Assembly (NCBI GenBank): GCA_031771865.1
Contig: JASISA010000041.1
Coordinates: 62,001 to 126,000, forward strand
Length of the DNA: 64,000 nucleotides
Origin: Nothophaeocryptopus gaeumannii
Lineage: Eukaryota > Ascomycota > Dothideomycetes > Mycosphaerellales > Mycosphaerellaceae
Reading direction: 5' to 3'
Below, piece after piece: positions 42,425 to 53,090 of this stretch. The notes beneath the pieces were generated by a model. That model had not been told where the DNA came from. It was given only the letters and a program-made list of their open reading frames with translations, and ran no database searches. The translations under genes were made by a program, and so were the position numbers. How positions within the stretch are numbered: the stretch's first letter is position 1; each line of letters opens with the position of its first letter.

Positions 42425-43039
42425 ATGACCTCCCGCCCCTCCTCCGACGCGACCACCAAACGCGCCTCCGCCTCCGCAACCTCCGCCCTCTCCCTTACCA
42501 AACCTCCCTGCGAAATCCACCCTACAGCCATCATCTCCGACAAAGCCCAGATCTCCGGGACCTACATTTTCGTTTTGGGAGAGAACAGCGTCTTACATCC
42601 CTATGCGAAGATTCGCGCGGATCATGGACGGGTGATTGTTGGGAGGAACGTGAGTATTTGCGAGGCGAGCGTGATTGGAAGGAGTGAAAGCGATGAGGAT
42701 TCCGGGGGAGGTGTGGTGGAGGTGGGAGATTCTGTATCGATTGACGCGGGTTGCGTGGTCGAAGCAACGCGGATCGGAGAGGGGAGTATAATTGAAGCGA
42801 AAGCGAAGATTGGGAAAGGAGCAATTGTGGGGAGGTGGTGTAAGATTACGGCGTTGGGTGAGATACAGGCTGGGGAGGAGGTGCCTGATTTCACTGTAGT
42901 TTATGGGGATGGAATGAGAAGGGAGAATACGACTTTGAAGGAAAATGGTGAGGTTAGAGAGGCGAAGAAGAAGGGACAGCAGATGCATATCGAGCTGTTG
43001 AAGAGGTTGGTGCCGGATGCTGGGGCGAAGTGGAGATGA
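42425..43039 (+). CDS. Dynactin subunit 6 (p27)
   Basis: This intron-less protein has 204 residues. After about 25 Ser/Thr-rich residues comes a left-handed beta-helix of hexapeptide repeats: IHPTAIISDKAQISG, VLGENSVLHPYAKIRADHG, VIVGRNVSICEASVIG, DSVSIDAGCVVEATRIGEGSIIEAKAKIGKGAIVG and CKITALGEIQAGEEVP. It ends with FTVVYGDGMRRE and a basic helix including HIELLKRLVP, as in p27. With p25 and Arp11 it forms the pointed-end complex of dynactin, which links dynein to endosome and other cargo. A gamma-class bacterial-type acyltransferase is the alternative, but the family layout and size favour dynactin. Composition shifts from C-rich codons at the start to A/G-rich codons later. Confidence 0.85.
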   Translation: MTSRPSSDATTKRASASATSALSLTKPPCEIHPTAIISDKAQISGTYIFVLGENSVLHPYAKIRADHGRVIVGRNVSICEASVIGRSESDEDSGGGVVEVGDSVSIDAGCVVEATRIGEGSIIEAKAKIGKGAIVGRWCKITALGEIQAGEEVPDFTVVYGDGMRRENTTLKENGEVREAKKKGQQMHIELLKRLVPDAGAKWR

Positions 43040-43216
43040 GGAGTGGTACGATATGCTGGGAAAGGTTGCAGGCTTTAAAAGGTGATCAATGAGAAAGAGC
43101 GATGAAAGCGCAAGCGACACTCTATTGAGAGGGAAGTGGGTATACTGATTGCTTGATTGTACCCATGCTATGAGGATACACGTCCCCACACCGACAGCAT
43201 GCTCGCATGGACTATA

Positions 43217-44074
43217 TCAAGGCTCTCGATACAACGCCATCCCGAACTCAAATCCATATCTGTGCCAATACTCTGGTATGCCATCGCCCTGGACCTCCAC
43301 CGGCCTCCACGAGAGCTCCTTCTCGGCAGTTGCAATGCGGATCCTATCCACATACCCACGCAGCACTCCGGTTCTGACAATCTGGCCGACGATGCTCCCG
43401 AGCGCTATCAGCGTAGTCTCTGGATCTGTATCTCGATCTGACAACATCATGTAATGGTCGTCATCATATTGGCCATTCACCTTCCCACGGCTTTCTACCT
43501 TGATCTCCAGAGCTTCCAAATGCATTGGTCTGGGAAGCTGATACCGCGAGTCGAACCTTGGACCGCAGTGTATCAGGTGGTTGAGTGTTTGGTACAAGCC
43601 ACTGGTGATGCCATGAGGACCTCCTACACCCCAGGCTTGGAATCCGCGAGACGCGTTGTAGTTCGCTTCCAGAACGCGGACCTTCTCTGGCGGACATGGT
43701 ATATGGCGCCAGGCTGTTGCACCTAGAGTCATGCCGCCTCTCGTGGCCTCCAGGTCGAGAGAGTATGTCGTGTTGAGCTTGTTCTCATAATACAGCTTTT
43801 CATTCATGACTGATTGCAACTCTGCGTAAAGAGCCTTGCATGTCAATATGAGGCTGAGCCATGGAACGATCAATCGAGCATTGGTGCTGAGATCTGGCAC
43901 CGATTTGAACCCCTGTTCAGCAGTATGCGTATCTCTCCAAGAGTCCAGAACCGTATAGGCCAGATCCGTTTCGAAGACATGTTGGTAGATTTGGAGCCTC
44001 AGTTCGCGCGGGAGTCCTAGGAGACTAGCCTGGTCCGGAATTGGCGACTGTGCAACATCTTGCATGTTGTCCAT
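43217..44074 (-). CDS. F-box-like fungal protein of unknown function
   Basis: The single-exon ORF gives 285 residues from ATG 44074; an ATG at 44107 adds 11. It begins with an F-box-like helix pair, LLGLPRELRLQIYQHVF, which heads many fungal proteins of unknown function, then a LTCKALYAELQSVM segment. The remainder has alternating strands and helices (KVRVLEANYN, LEALEIKVES, ALGSIVGQIV) without catalytic motifs. Such proteins may be substrate receptors of SCF ubiquitin ligases, but that is only inferred from the F-box-like start. It converges with the dynactin gene, 177 bases between the ends. Confidence 0.75.
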   Translation of the reverse strand: MDNMQDVAQSPIPDQASLLGLPRELRLQIYQHVFETDLAYTVLDSWRDTHTAEQGFKSVPDLSTNARLIVPWLSLILTCKALYAELQSVMNEKLYYENKLNTTYSLDLEATRGGMTLGATAWRHIPCPPEKVRVLEANYNASRGFQAWGVGGPHGITSGLYQTLNHLIHCGPRFDSRYQLPRPMHLEALEIKVESRGKVNGQYDDDHYMMLSDRDTDPETTLIALGSIVGQIVRTGVLRGYVDRIRIATAEKELSWRPVEVQGDGIPEYWHRYGFEFGMALYREP

Positions 44075-44107
44075 GATTCTGAATACCTGGAGGCAGAGAT
44101 AGTGCAA

Positions 44108-45347
44108 GAGATGTGGTATCTTTACCGATGCAGATATGGAGTTCGGGTGACGGAATCACCTATCCTTTCTGCCGCGGTGTTGGCGGGGTTCGGCCTGAGG
44201 CCAAGCCGATGCTTTAGCTCCTCACTCGAGAAGCATGGGCACAAGAGCAGACGTTCGAACTCTTGCAAGATCTTTCGTCAAACGCTGTTGGCATCCCCAT
44301 TGGTCGATGCTGAATTCTGGCGAATCCGCAATAGACTCCAAAACTGCTCAGGACATCCCAACGGCCGATGTGTTCCTCATGCATTCATGCACTCGCGTGT
44401 CTGCATATTCACCGCTGTTCTCTCCGCCCTAGGCTCTGTAGAGAGTCTCAGATTCAGTAACAGGCCATTGGCTCAAGGCCATCGCTGAGAGTGCTCGAGT
44501 AAGAGCGCTTCGTTGCAGGCTTTCAGATCAGTCGAGCCAATGCCCGCAAGTGAAGTCTAGCCGCTGCCACAACTTGCATATCAACGGCCGTCAGTCTCAC
44601 CAAACGAGCAGTTTGATATCACTTGTGCTGCCGCAATGGTCAGACACGTGCGTCTTCATGGCTCACCCCATCTGTCGTGCGACCTGATACGTCGGAAGCG
44701 GATAAGGCCTCGATACGGCTCTGGCTAAGTTTCGAATCAGATTGCAGCCAGCCTCATCACGTCGGAAGGGGCTGCAGAGATTCCACGTTTGATAGGCAGC
44801 GTCTCCAATTCGCTTGACCGCACCCCCTGAAACACTTCTGTATGTGAGCGAGCCTCACCGCTGGCATTGCATTGCTTTGCTTGGCTTCCTGTCTTGGCAG
44901 CTGTTGGCGTGGAGCGAGCAAGACCGAGAACACATGATTTAACGTACCGTCTTTCTACCCAAAACAGACACGCTCTCCTAATGGTCGTGATCGATGAACT
45001 GAAGGCCAGTCGTGCTGCTATATCACTTTCACTTCCCCGTGATTCAGAAGCGCCGGTGTGGATCGAGGTGGGGGTGGTATGGTGTGGTGGGGTTGCGTGC
45101 ATGTGCTTGATCCCTGACCGCTTGTCACGGCCCGCGCTAAGCTAGTTCCTGCCTTGAAGCTGCCGCGGATCGACATCCAGATATCCTTCTTCCAACACCA
45201 ACTTCACCTTCCACTTCTCAGCCTCCAACTTCTTCCAACAGACAACAACTTGACTCCACCTTCGACCACCCACTCATCAGCACTTTCACCAGCTTCCAGC
45301 ACACAAGACCTTCTAATCACATCTCAATCAACGCCAGCACCGCAAAG
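44108..45347. other. Intergenic, no supported gene
   Basis: The last 180 bases before 45348 are C- and A-rich with CAAC/CTTC runs, a typical leader of a highly expressed fungal gene. Elsewhere no gene is seen. Confidence 0.5.
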
Positions 45348-46252
45348 ATGGGCAAGGTACGTCACTGTTCGTGGTTTCCTTTTGGTTCAAATGAGACTGG
45401 CGGCGAGGTTGGCGGCGGCGAGGTTGGCGGCGGCGGCGGCCAATCACCACCTCACTTACGGTCATTGCTCTGAACGCCATCAATGGCAACGTGGCTGACA
45501 CGTGGTGTTGAAAGGTCAAGTACATCCTCCTCGACTGCGACAACACCCTCTGCAAGTCGGAGCGTCTGGCCTTCGAGGCTTGTGCCGACCTCACCAACGA
45601 GATCCTGCCAAAGTATGGCGTCAACGAGACCTACACCACCGACTCCCTCCTCGAGGACTTCGTCGGCCACAACTTCCGCAACATGCTCCTCGGCCTTCAG
45701 AAGAAGCACAACTTCTCCATGACCGACGAGGACCTGAACCGCTACGTCGACATGGAGCTCGGCCGTGTCACTGCCAAGCTCTCTGAGAAGTGCGAGGAGT
45801 GCCCAGGTGTCACCGAGCAGCTCGAGTGGGCCAAGGCTCAGGGCTATCCAATGTCTGTCGTCTCGACTTCCGCCAAGCCACGTGTCGTTGCTTCCCTCAA
45901 GAAGACCGGCCTCATGCGCTTCTTCGAGGACAAGTACGTCTACTCGGCTGCCACCTCTCTCGACCCACCATCGTCCAAGCCAGACCCCAAGATCTACCTC
46001 TACGCCTGCGAGCAGCTCGGTGTCAAGCCAGAGGAGTGCTTGACTGTCGAGGACAGCAAGTCCGGTGCCACTGCTGCTATGCGTGCTGGCATCCCATTGA
46101 TCGGCTACGTTGGTATCTACGGCCTCGAGGAGGGCAAGGAGAAGGAGGAGCAGATGGCCAAGACCCTCACTGAAGTCACCAAGGCTGACGTCATCATGTA
46201 CAACTGGAAGGAGTTCCCACAGTGCGTGAAGAAGATCGAGGAGAAGCTTTAA
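45348..46252 (+). CDS. HAD-superfamily phosphatase, highly biased codons
   Basis: A 9-nt first exon (45348-45356, MGK) is joined over a 158-nt intron to 45515-46252; 248 residues. HAD motif I is LLDCDNTL (nucleophile Asp and Asp+2), motif II is VVSTSAK, motif III is the Lys in SSKPDPKIY and motif IV is CLTVEDSKSGATAAMRAG. A helical cap lies between motifs I and II. This is the subfamily I beta-phosphoglucomutase/phosphatase layout, so it should hydrolyse a phosphorylated small molecule, possibly a sugar phosphate, in the cytosol. Almost all codons end in C or G (CTC, GTC, AAG, GAG, CCA for Pro), unlike neighbouring genes, which signals strong expression. The intron holds a GGCGGCGAGGTT direct repeat (two units) and GGC runs. 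Confidence 0.88.
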
Positions 46253-46899
46253 GCGGCCTGGTGCTGCTTGAATTGGCCTCCATACATGCACTCTGAGACG
46301 GAAACGATAAATGAGAAATGCATCGGCACAGTTGCCACCTTCACAGATGACGCTGATCCTCAAGCTCGGGCCTTGAGGTACATAGACTTGGTCTGATGAG
46401 ATTCCAAAAGCGAGCGAGTTGCTCATTTGCAACAGAATTGTTTAATCTTCACTGTCGTCTTTCCAAACACCATTGCACTTCGTTGAGCTGGCTGACTGGA
46501 GGGATCTCTCAACAACTCGAAGGTAGCACTAAGGACTCGATGCTTGTCAGGTAAGCTACGTATTTGGCCACATCATATGAATTGAGAGCTAATAATATGC
46601 ACGCTCCATATACTAAGGAAAGGCAGAAGCAACGCCGCCTTTATACCAACAGATCTATCTCTCGCGGACCCCGAGGATCAGAGTGCTGACAGATGTTCGA
46701 GAGTACTCAGCCAGCATGGCCTTCCATTAATGGACTATCCACTGGTGTTCGCCATATCTGCGCACCAAACAGGCCAGCAGCACTGCTACGGCGCTTGTGG
46801 AGCGCGCAGATAAAGAAGTCGACATGCTTCGGAAATACATCTGGCGGAAGTACATGGCAGGCGTTCATTGAGAAGAAGGCCATCTCAGAGCTCATTACT
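46253..46899. other. Intergenic, no supported gene
   Basis: 3' region of the phosphatase gene; no coding pattern recognised. Confidence 0.5.
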
Positions 46900-48068
46900 T
46901 CATTAAGCCGATGCCAAGTTGTCGTTGATCTTGGCCTTGCCGCAAGTGGCCGATGACGTGCCTTCAGACTTGGATTGTCTTCGTCTTTATCTTTGGAACG
47001 AAGTCCATGTGCGAGATCTTGGAACCTTCCGAAGATCTAGATACTACTACCTTGGAGTCAGACTCTCACGTAAGGAGCTCCAGGATACGAATATCTCCCA
47101 CTCCAAAGCGACTTCCGGTTCGAGTCGGTGAATCCGCTATGTACACCATCTGCACTTGGAGCGAGATCTGGCTGATCGTGTGCCTTTAGATCTAAGCCTT
47201 CTCGATTTGCGATTTAATCCGAGTTTTGCGGCTATAGATGCGTTATTTAGTAGGGAAGAAGGTTATGCTCGTTCTAGGGACCTGCGGTTGAGGTTATTCT
47301 ATTCCCTTACTTACTAATCCGACCTATCTAATAGAGTATATCCTTACGGCTATACGATCCGTCCTACTCGAAGGAAAGGACTGCGACATACTGCTGGTCG
47401 ACCTCCGCAAAGAGTACAGAATGAAGTATAATGCAGGATCCACGTGCTGTGATGGCTTCAACCCCAACAGCCTAGGTATACCTCGCTTCTATCGAGTAGA
47501 AGCGCTGACTGAGAAGTTACTTAGCAACTGCAAACCTGGTGGCTACTACTGCCGTTGAGATCGGTCTCACACGCCTTGGCTTCCACATCAACTTCACGGC
47601 GCTCATGTCGTTTGCTCAGCCGTGGTGGCACCAGCGCGAGGACCTATTTGGAAAATCCTCTGTACGTAGCTCTGCGAAGCTTACCTTGGTTGCACATTGA
47701 GTCCCACCTCGGCTATCTCCTTTCTCGACAGTTCAGTGAGCGACTCCAGGGAGAGCAACGGAATGTTACTATCGCTTCGTTGTGCGACGACATGGAGGAG
47801 AAAATCGCCATCAGCGCATCACGAGTCTTTTTCCGCGATTGAATAGCATGTCCGACCGCTTAGACGTGAATTGGAAATGGGCGCAGGAAAAGTTGCCACA
47901 CCGTCACAGTCGTACGCTATGCGATCTAGGACGGCAGCATTCCAATCCGTGGAGCTTCTGATCGACTTTCCACCACTAGCACCAGCCCCGTGTGACCAAC
48001 CCAAGCCCGTCAAGAAGGAAGTCGCTGCGTTGGATATGTATGGCGAACTAGAAGACCGAGAAGACTAG
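46900..48068 (+). pseudogene. Decayed coding region of unknown family
   Basis: On the plus strand protein-like text continues through changing frames: LRLYLWNEVHVRDLG (about 46,980), LDLSLLDLRFNPSFAAIDAL (about 47,190), GKDCDILLVDLRKEYRMKY (about 47,390), EIGLTRLGFHINFTALMSF then PWWHQREDLFG (about 47,560-47,660), and finally KKEVAALDMYGELEDRED ending at a TAG (48066-48068). Stops and frame changes separate the blocks and only some could be introns. I read it as one broken gene, but cannot assign a family; old mobile-element sequence is possible. Confidence 0.4.
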
Positions 48069-48287
48069 TGACGTCCGCAAAAGCGTCAGCATAAGCGGTC
48101 CTTGGACGAGGTCTCGTGGTATTGGTCAGCAGAGGCACTCAGCCTCTTAGCGCGATGCGTGCGAAGCTGTAGTATTGCCCTCCTGCCACTAATCGATTCC
48201 ACGCTCAACTGGAAAGCTCTATTCAGGGCTTGAGCTCGTTTCTGAGTTCCGTGATACAGTACAAGTCTGGCTACAACATCGAACACA

Positions 48288-48860
48288 ATGGACCAGCAGC
48301 AACTGTTGCACAATGACGAAGACAGCTTGACTGCCTCCTCAGACAACATTCTACAACACGACTGGAGGCCGGAAGCCCGGACCTTGAATTGAAGACGGTC
48401 GAAGAAGGCTAATAAACCAATAGTCTTCCACATCATCGCCATCGTGCTGTATGGCTTGATCGCAGCTTTTTCACGATTTACATCAATTACGACAGCCGTA
48501 AACTACAACATCTAACCTATCGTAGCCTCTTCAGATCCAATAAGACTCAGATACTCTGGTGACTATCTTCACAGCCCCAGTGAACCACCTCATCGAGTAC
48601 GAGACGAAGCTTTTCAACTCAAGCCTTAGATGCGATCCGGATTACTTCGGACCTCTGAGCTCTGAAGTCGATGCGAATTGGCATGGTTTGCTATGGCGTA
48701 AGCGAGAACCTAAGCCAAAGAAGAACATGTGCTAAGCACTACAGCCGCCGTAATCCACATGATAGAAGAAGAGCGGCTGCATTACGACCTGGCAAACCAA
48801 TCTTTCAGTATCCTGACGGAATCTATATTGAAGGCCTCTTCGTTTATGTGAGCTAGCAAT
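48288..48860 (+). pseudogene. UstYa-like (DUF3328) protein relic
   Basis: From ATG 48288 the text begins like a UstYa-family protein: an acidic, Gln-rich cytosolic start, then after an in-frame TGA (about 48,396) a basic patch and one membrane helix (HIIAIVLYGLIAAF). In another frame, from about 48,545, follow a SPANxAVEYE-like segment (APVNHLIEYETKLFN) and the family's EVD-x-x-W motif (SSEVDANWHGLL, about 48,655-48,695). The His-x-x-His-Cys motifs needed for activity are not found in readable form, and stops follow. Working relatives are oxidases or cyclases in fungal ribosomal-peptide and other secondary-metabolite clusters. This copy is dead. One frame change could be an intron, but the TGA before the helix and the lost motifs are decisive. 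Confidence 0.65.
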
Positions 48861-49456
48861 GTGGAATCTCACACCAACTATTGCTGATATTGATGTTCGG
48901 TTGCTGCATGAGTTGATTGCCTGGTACGGTTTCCTTCCGGACAGTGCATAGATTCTTGTTGATCCGCTGATATATATTCTGGCAAGTTCCCGTCTCCCAG
49001 AGTTTTTATCGAGGGCTGAACTGTTGAGATGTACATCATGAGATCAGCTATTCATCAATCGAACGAGATGACTTGATGGAAGGCCTCAGGCACTATGCGA
49101 GGTCCGTGCGTTTCATGTGCGACAGTATTTTAGCGCAGAATTTTGTACGTGGATTCAGGCAATCAACACACACGCTCCCACACATCAACTACATAATGAT
49201 GGGCGTTAGCGAATGTAAAAGCTAACAGATGCTAAGGCTCGAGTTGCGACGTTACTATACTCAGCATTCGCCTATGTTGCCCACGATCAGAAGGGTTGCA
49301 TTCAGTATCTGGGGCTGTTCGGACTCTTGACAAACTCAGCATCCGTGGTAGCATTCGAAACGCATATCCCCGCCAAGTCACTTTGACAACACACCTGGTA
49401 TGCCGAGGGATGGTCTCTGAATTCTGAGGACCAATACAAGCAAGTAACAAGAGAGT
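48861..49456. other. Intergenic between two degenerate genes
   Basis: No protein-like frame is seen; probably decayed sequence. Confidence 0.45.
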
Positions 49457-49849
49457 ATGATCTTCGGCGACAAGCATGCATTTACGAGAGTGCCGACTGG
49501 AGACGAAGGGGAAGGTATCGAGGAGCAGCCCGGCAGCCTAGCAAAAAGACCGTCAAAATGGAACTGTTTATTTGTCCGCGGAACAAGCCTTCTTGCACTT
49601 GCCCTATCAGTGATACTGGGGCTCTCTATTGTCGCTACTTGGACATCAACACCCTCTTATCCGAAACCACCCTCAAAACAACCCCAATTGTCCTCCTACG
49701 GCGGAGATCTAGCAACTGCACGCTCTCGAGGCTGCTCCTTCGACACAATAGCCTTTGCATGGCAGACGCCCGAATGCTTCGATGAGGAAATAGTTTCTCA
49801 ATTTCTCTCCTGGCAAGGGAACTGGACCTCGGAGACAGGGCTCAGCTAA
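49457..49849 (+). CDS. Single-pass membrane protein, probably truncated
   Basis: The ORF encodes 130 residues. After a hydrophilic start comes one membrane helix (SLLALALSVILGLSIVAT, about 44-61), a Pro/Ser-rich linker and the pattern A-R-S-R-G-C-S-F-D with W and PECFDEE (about residues 87-110). This matches the N-terminal half of a family common in plant-associated and soil ascomycetes (GCxFDxxxxxWxPxxCxD), whose members are usually about twice as long with a C-terminal His/Cys region. Here the frame stops after GNWTSETG. It is therefore probably truncated, although a short product could be made. Its membrane topology is like that of the UstYa-like relic 0.6 kb upstream. Confidence 0.5.
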   Translation: MIFGDKHAFTRVPTGDEGEGIEEQPGSLAKRPSKWNCLFVRGTSLLALALSVILGLSIVATWTSTPSYPKPPSKQPQLSSYGGDLATARSRGCSFDTIAFAWQTPECFDEEIVSQFLSWQGNWTSETGLS

Positions 49850-49989
49850 TCCCCCTTACTACTGTTCGGGAAGGTGACAGCAACAGTGGCAATGCAACAT
49901 CGAAAGTCTTCTAAAGAAGGGGGGAAAGGTCTGCCCTTTTCCATTCATACCCGCTTTGGTCTCAAGCAAAGATTCTTTTCTCCCCAAAG

Positions 49990-50312
49990 ATGAGAACACA
50001 TACGTTCCAGTTCGCCCTGGTCACTTTGGCCGGATTGGGCCTCGCTGCCCCCGATCACTGTATGCGCGTTCGAGCTGATGCCAACACATATGGACCGCTG
50101 GTAAAGGCAAAATCTAGGAGCGGGGGTACAGCGTCAGCAGAGTGATCGAGCGTGGCAGCGACCTGTCTTTCTACCTTTCTTACGAAGAAGATACCAAGGA
50201 GGCAAGAAGTGCCCAAAGGGACCCAGGCGCTCTTCCGTTCTTCATGTTGTATCAAGAGCCTGCGAAGGACGAGGAGGGAACGACGGAACAGGATCCAGTT
50301 GGGCAGGAATGA
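49990..50312 (+). CDS. Small secreted-protein candidate, two exons
   Basis: From ATG 49990 a clear signal peptide is read (MRTHTFQFALVTLAGLGLAAP). A 50-nt intron (50068-50117, GTTCGA..TCTAG) leads in phase to ERGYSVSRVIERGSDLSFYL and a Glu/Asp-rich end (PAKDEEGTTEQDPVGQE), stop 50310-50312; 90 residues in all. Without the intron the frame ends after 51 residues. The intron is short and its donor is not consensus, so the second exon is tentative. No known domain. It sits just after the degenerate UstYa-like and truncated membrane genes. Confidence 0.4.
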
Positions 50313-51173
50313 TAATCTTCGACGCTCGGAATGGGGTCGATTGCAAGATAGGTGCCCAATATCCCAGCGCCCAATTTGAGCAGAAGAGAGGAGCAATAGT
50401 AACACCGACAATGCTTACTTCTCGGAGATGACTCCGAATTGAATAATGTGCGTTGATCAAGTCAAAGCAGTGACCGAGCGCTCTTCTGCATCTCGAAGGT
50501 GATGTGCACGTAAATTCCCCGCTGGTAAGTATCCTCCTATTGTAGCTACTCAGCACAACCAGAGCACATGTTCGATTGCATGGCACGACGGTGTTAAGCC
50601 TGGTCGACAACACCATGCCACGCCCCTCATCCTATAAGCGATCTCGTCGTCCTCATCGAATGGCCCAATCGCGGCAGTTGGTGGCACCAGACCTTGCTCC
50701 ATTAGGCGCAGCATGGCGTGACGTATTACCTAGTCCAAAGTCCTTGTCTGATCCATGACAATGCCAAACTTTCTGCATGGTAGCCTTATCTAGTAGCGTG
50801 CTGCCGGAAAGGCGTTCACGGCTTCATTAACCGGCCCATCTCCGGGCGTTCAGATGTCCTTTCGTACATGTCGGGTTGGGCATGGTTGGGCAGTCCTCTT
50901 CTATCGATATTTGTCCCCAGTCGCGATACAGTGAGCGAAGGATGGAGCTGAGAGAGCGCTTTGGATCACAAGTCATCCGAGCCTTCTGTTCCGAGTGTAG
51001 ATCTCGCACACCATTCACCAGAGAAGGCATTCTCGTCAGTGGTAAGAACAGCCGACGGTTCCAGGGTGTCTGGGGAAGTTAGAGTCCTCATGCATGCTCC
51101 ATCCGACGGAGAGAAGGCCGTGAGTGTTGGTGTAGTGACAGGCGTTTGGTGTAGGCCGTGGCTTTATGCGGTA
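50313..51173. other. Intergenic, no supported gene
   Basis: No coding signal recognised. Confidence 0.5.
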
Positions 51174-51518
51174 TCAAGTAAAGGATCCAGCGACAGATGG
51201 AGTCGACGGGTTGGACGAAGCTGGCGGCGGAGGAGGCCTCCACCAGCAGCCATCTCGAAAAGTCACATAACCTCTGAGGTAGTCTTTTACGGCAGTCTCC
51301 CTCTCAAAGGCGACCCAGTACCACTCTTCTGCAATTGACTGCTGCTCAGCCAAGGTGAATCCTCTTCGTCGTAGCTCTGGATAAACTTGGTCCTCTGTAA
51401 TCGTTAGTATGTGGTATGCTTTCTGCTGGTCTGAGCAATGCGCACCAGACTCTGGATAGATATAGCCTCCTAGGTAGTTGATGATGCACGGAAAGCAAAG
51501 GCAGAGTTGCTTATCCAT
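51174..51518 (-). CDS. Small hypothetical protein
   Basis: From ATG 51518 the frame can be read either unspliced or with a 51-nt intron (51445-51395) that has a good CTAAC branch site before CAG; the spliced form has 97 residues. The N-terminus is Cys-rich (MDKQLCLCFPCIINYLGGYI), followed by a helical part (QVYPELRRRGFTLAEQQSIAEE, WYWVAFERETAVKDYL) and an end with WW and a Pro run. Because the intron length is a multiple of three, both forms stay in frame. No family recognised. Confidence 0.42.
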   Translation of the reverse strand: MDKQLCLCFPCIINYLGGYIYPESGAHCSDQQKAYHILTITEDQVYPELRRRGFTLAEQQSIAEEWYWVAFERETAVKDYLRGYVTFRDGCWWRPPPPPASSNPSTPSVAGSFT

Positions 51519-53090
51519 GGTCTGCCGTAGATATCTTGCTGAATTGTGTTCTTTTGTCGGAGATGCAGCGAAAGGGAGGAATCTATGCTCTCTCCGGTCC
51601 CTAACAGAACACATATGGAGTAGAAACAGAGAAGTCCGTGAGGCAACTCGCGTGACGGAGGCACAATGCGACTATAATATTGGCTGACCTGCGCCTTGCA
51701 TTAAAGGTGCTGCAGGTGCTGGGGTGTGTTCGCAGAGCTAGGAGGGAGCAGATCCCACCGACCAACCACGCTCATTCAACTAGCACTATGACCTCTATGT
51801 CAGCCCACGAGGTACACTCGCAACGCCCGAGATTGGGTTCACTCGCGTGAACTCTCTGCGCGTGCTCTCCCGTACTCTCCGCCGTCCCGCTTCGACGAAG
51901 GATCTGAAGGATCACCGAGGATACTCCCGTTGGGTTGGCGGGCAACTTCTCAGCGCCTCCGCCGTCGACGGTGGGCACCCCGAATGCTCCCACCGCGCGG
52001 GCCCAATATCATCGTGCGCAGGCGTCGGCGGTCGCAGCAGGCGAGGCGAGGCACCGAGGACCACTCGCGGAACGACGGTCCGTATACACAGGAGCGAGCA
52101 CAAAGGGCTGCTGAAGGTGCGAGCGCGTGCTGTATCGACGATCTGATGACCTCTGCTCCTCGCAGGTTCGCAAGCCGTCTGGCGGGATGCCCGTCGCAGG
52201 ACAGATGCAGGAAAGACGGGAGGTTAAAGAGAGAATCATGATGCGTGCACCAGTTCGAGCTGCAGGCCTCGCGGCCACCACGGCCAATGGCAACCACGGC
52301 CTGTTCGCATACGGAGCGCCGGATGTGCAGTCTTGCCGCTCCCCTGCAGGTAGGAAGAACTACAGGTAGAACTACAGTAACGCAGGTATATTTCCAAGCG
52401 GCGCAAGCCTTCTCTTCTCGCTTCCTGTAGCACCACGCTTTGGGCGACACAGCAGCTTCGCTAAGGCCTGTATTTCTCTTCAAGAGAGCTGGCGGGTCAA
52501 ACCCAATCGGCGCCCCTGCCGCCATCTGTGATTCGCATGCTAGGTCCCTGAACACGTTCATCTTGGAACAGCCAATAGCAGCATCGACTGGGGGCTGGCC
52601 GAGCAGGCATTGCGGATGCGGATGGCGGTCACGGAGATGCCTCGCGAAAAGCTTCAGAGCTTCATACAACCACATCATCCTTCAGGCCTCGCATATGCAG
52701 CTAGGCGGGCAGACACGCTACTACAAGCAGCTAGACCTCCAGAAATCACAGGCCGGAGTGAGCGCTGACTGTTTCTACAAGACACTCGTACACGTCCAAC
52801 TCGCAACAAGTTGCAGAATACCAAATCATTAAATATGCTTTATGCCATTGCGATCGATCCTGTCTTCGATTGGCCAGTCCTACACACCACTACCAAGGTG
52901 TTTGGCCATTGGGCTGCAATGCTCTGCCTTTTGTGTGACGCCGTACTTCGCGCCCAACGCCGATGCCCCTCGCTTTGTATGCCGTCTCTGAAGCGGTGCA
53001 TGCAGTGCCCTTGCTAGGTCTAGGGTAAAGATCGAATGCTCGCGAATCCAGATTCAAGATAGTAGCTGACGAAAATTCGAGAATCGTATC
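51519..53090. other. Intergenic, GC-rich, no supported gene
   Basis: Long overlapping frames on both strands between 51,850 and 52,680 reflect high GC content; their products are Arg/Cys/Ser-rich with no fold-like pattern. I see no gene. Confidence 0.5.

Noticed and set aside
42593..43189. 198-codon minus-strand frame opposite the dynactin p27 gene
   Set aside because: The sense strand is clearly a beta-helix protein; the antisense product has no pattern.
45452..46432. 326-codon open frame on the minus strand opposite the HAD phosphatase
   Set aside because: It exists because the sense gene uses almost only C/G-ending codons, which removes antisense stops. The predicted product is Leu/Val/Asp-rich with no domain.
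51950..52678. 242-codon minus-strand frame
   Set aside because: Local GC richness explains it. The product is Arg/Cys/Ser-rich without any fold-like pattern and overlaps equally long plus frames.
53020..53090. Unspliced C-terminal extension of the pyrophosphorylase
   Set aside because: A GTAAGT donor and CAG acceptor remove it and give the orthologue-like end PAIIM.
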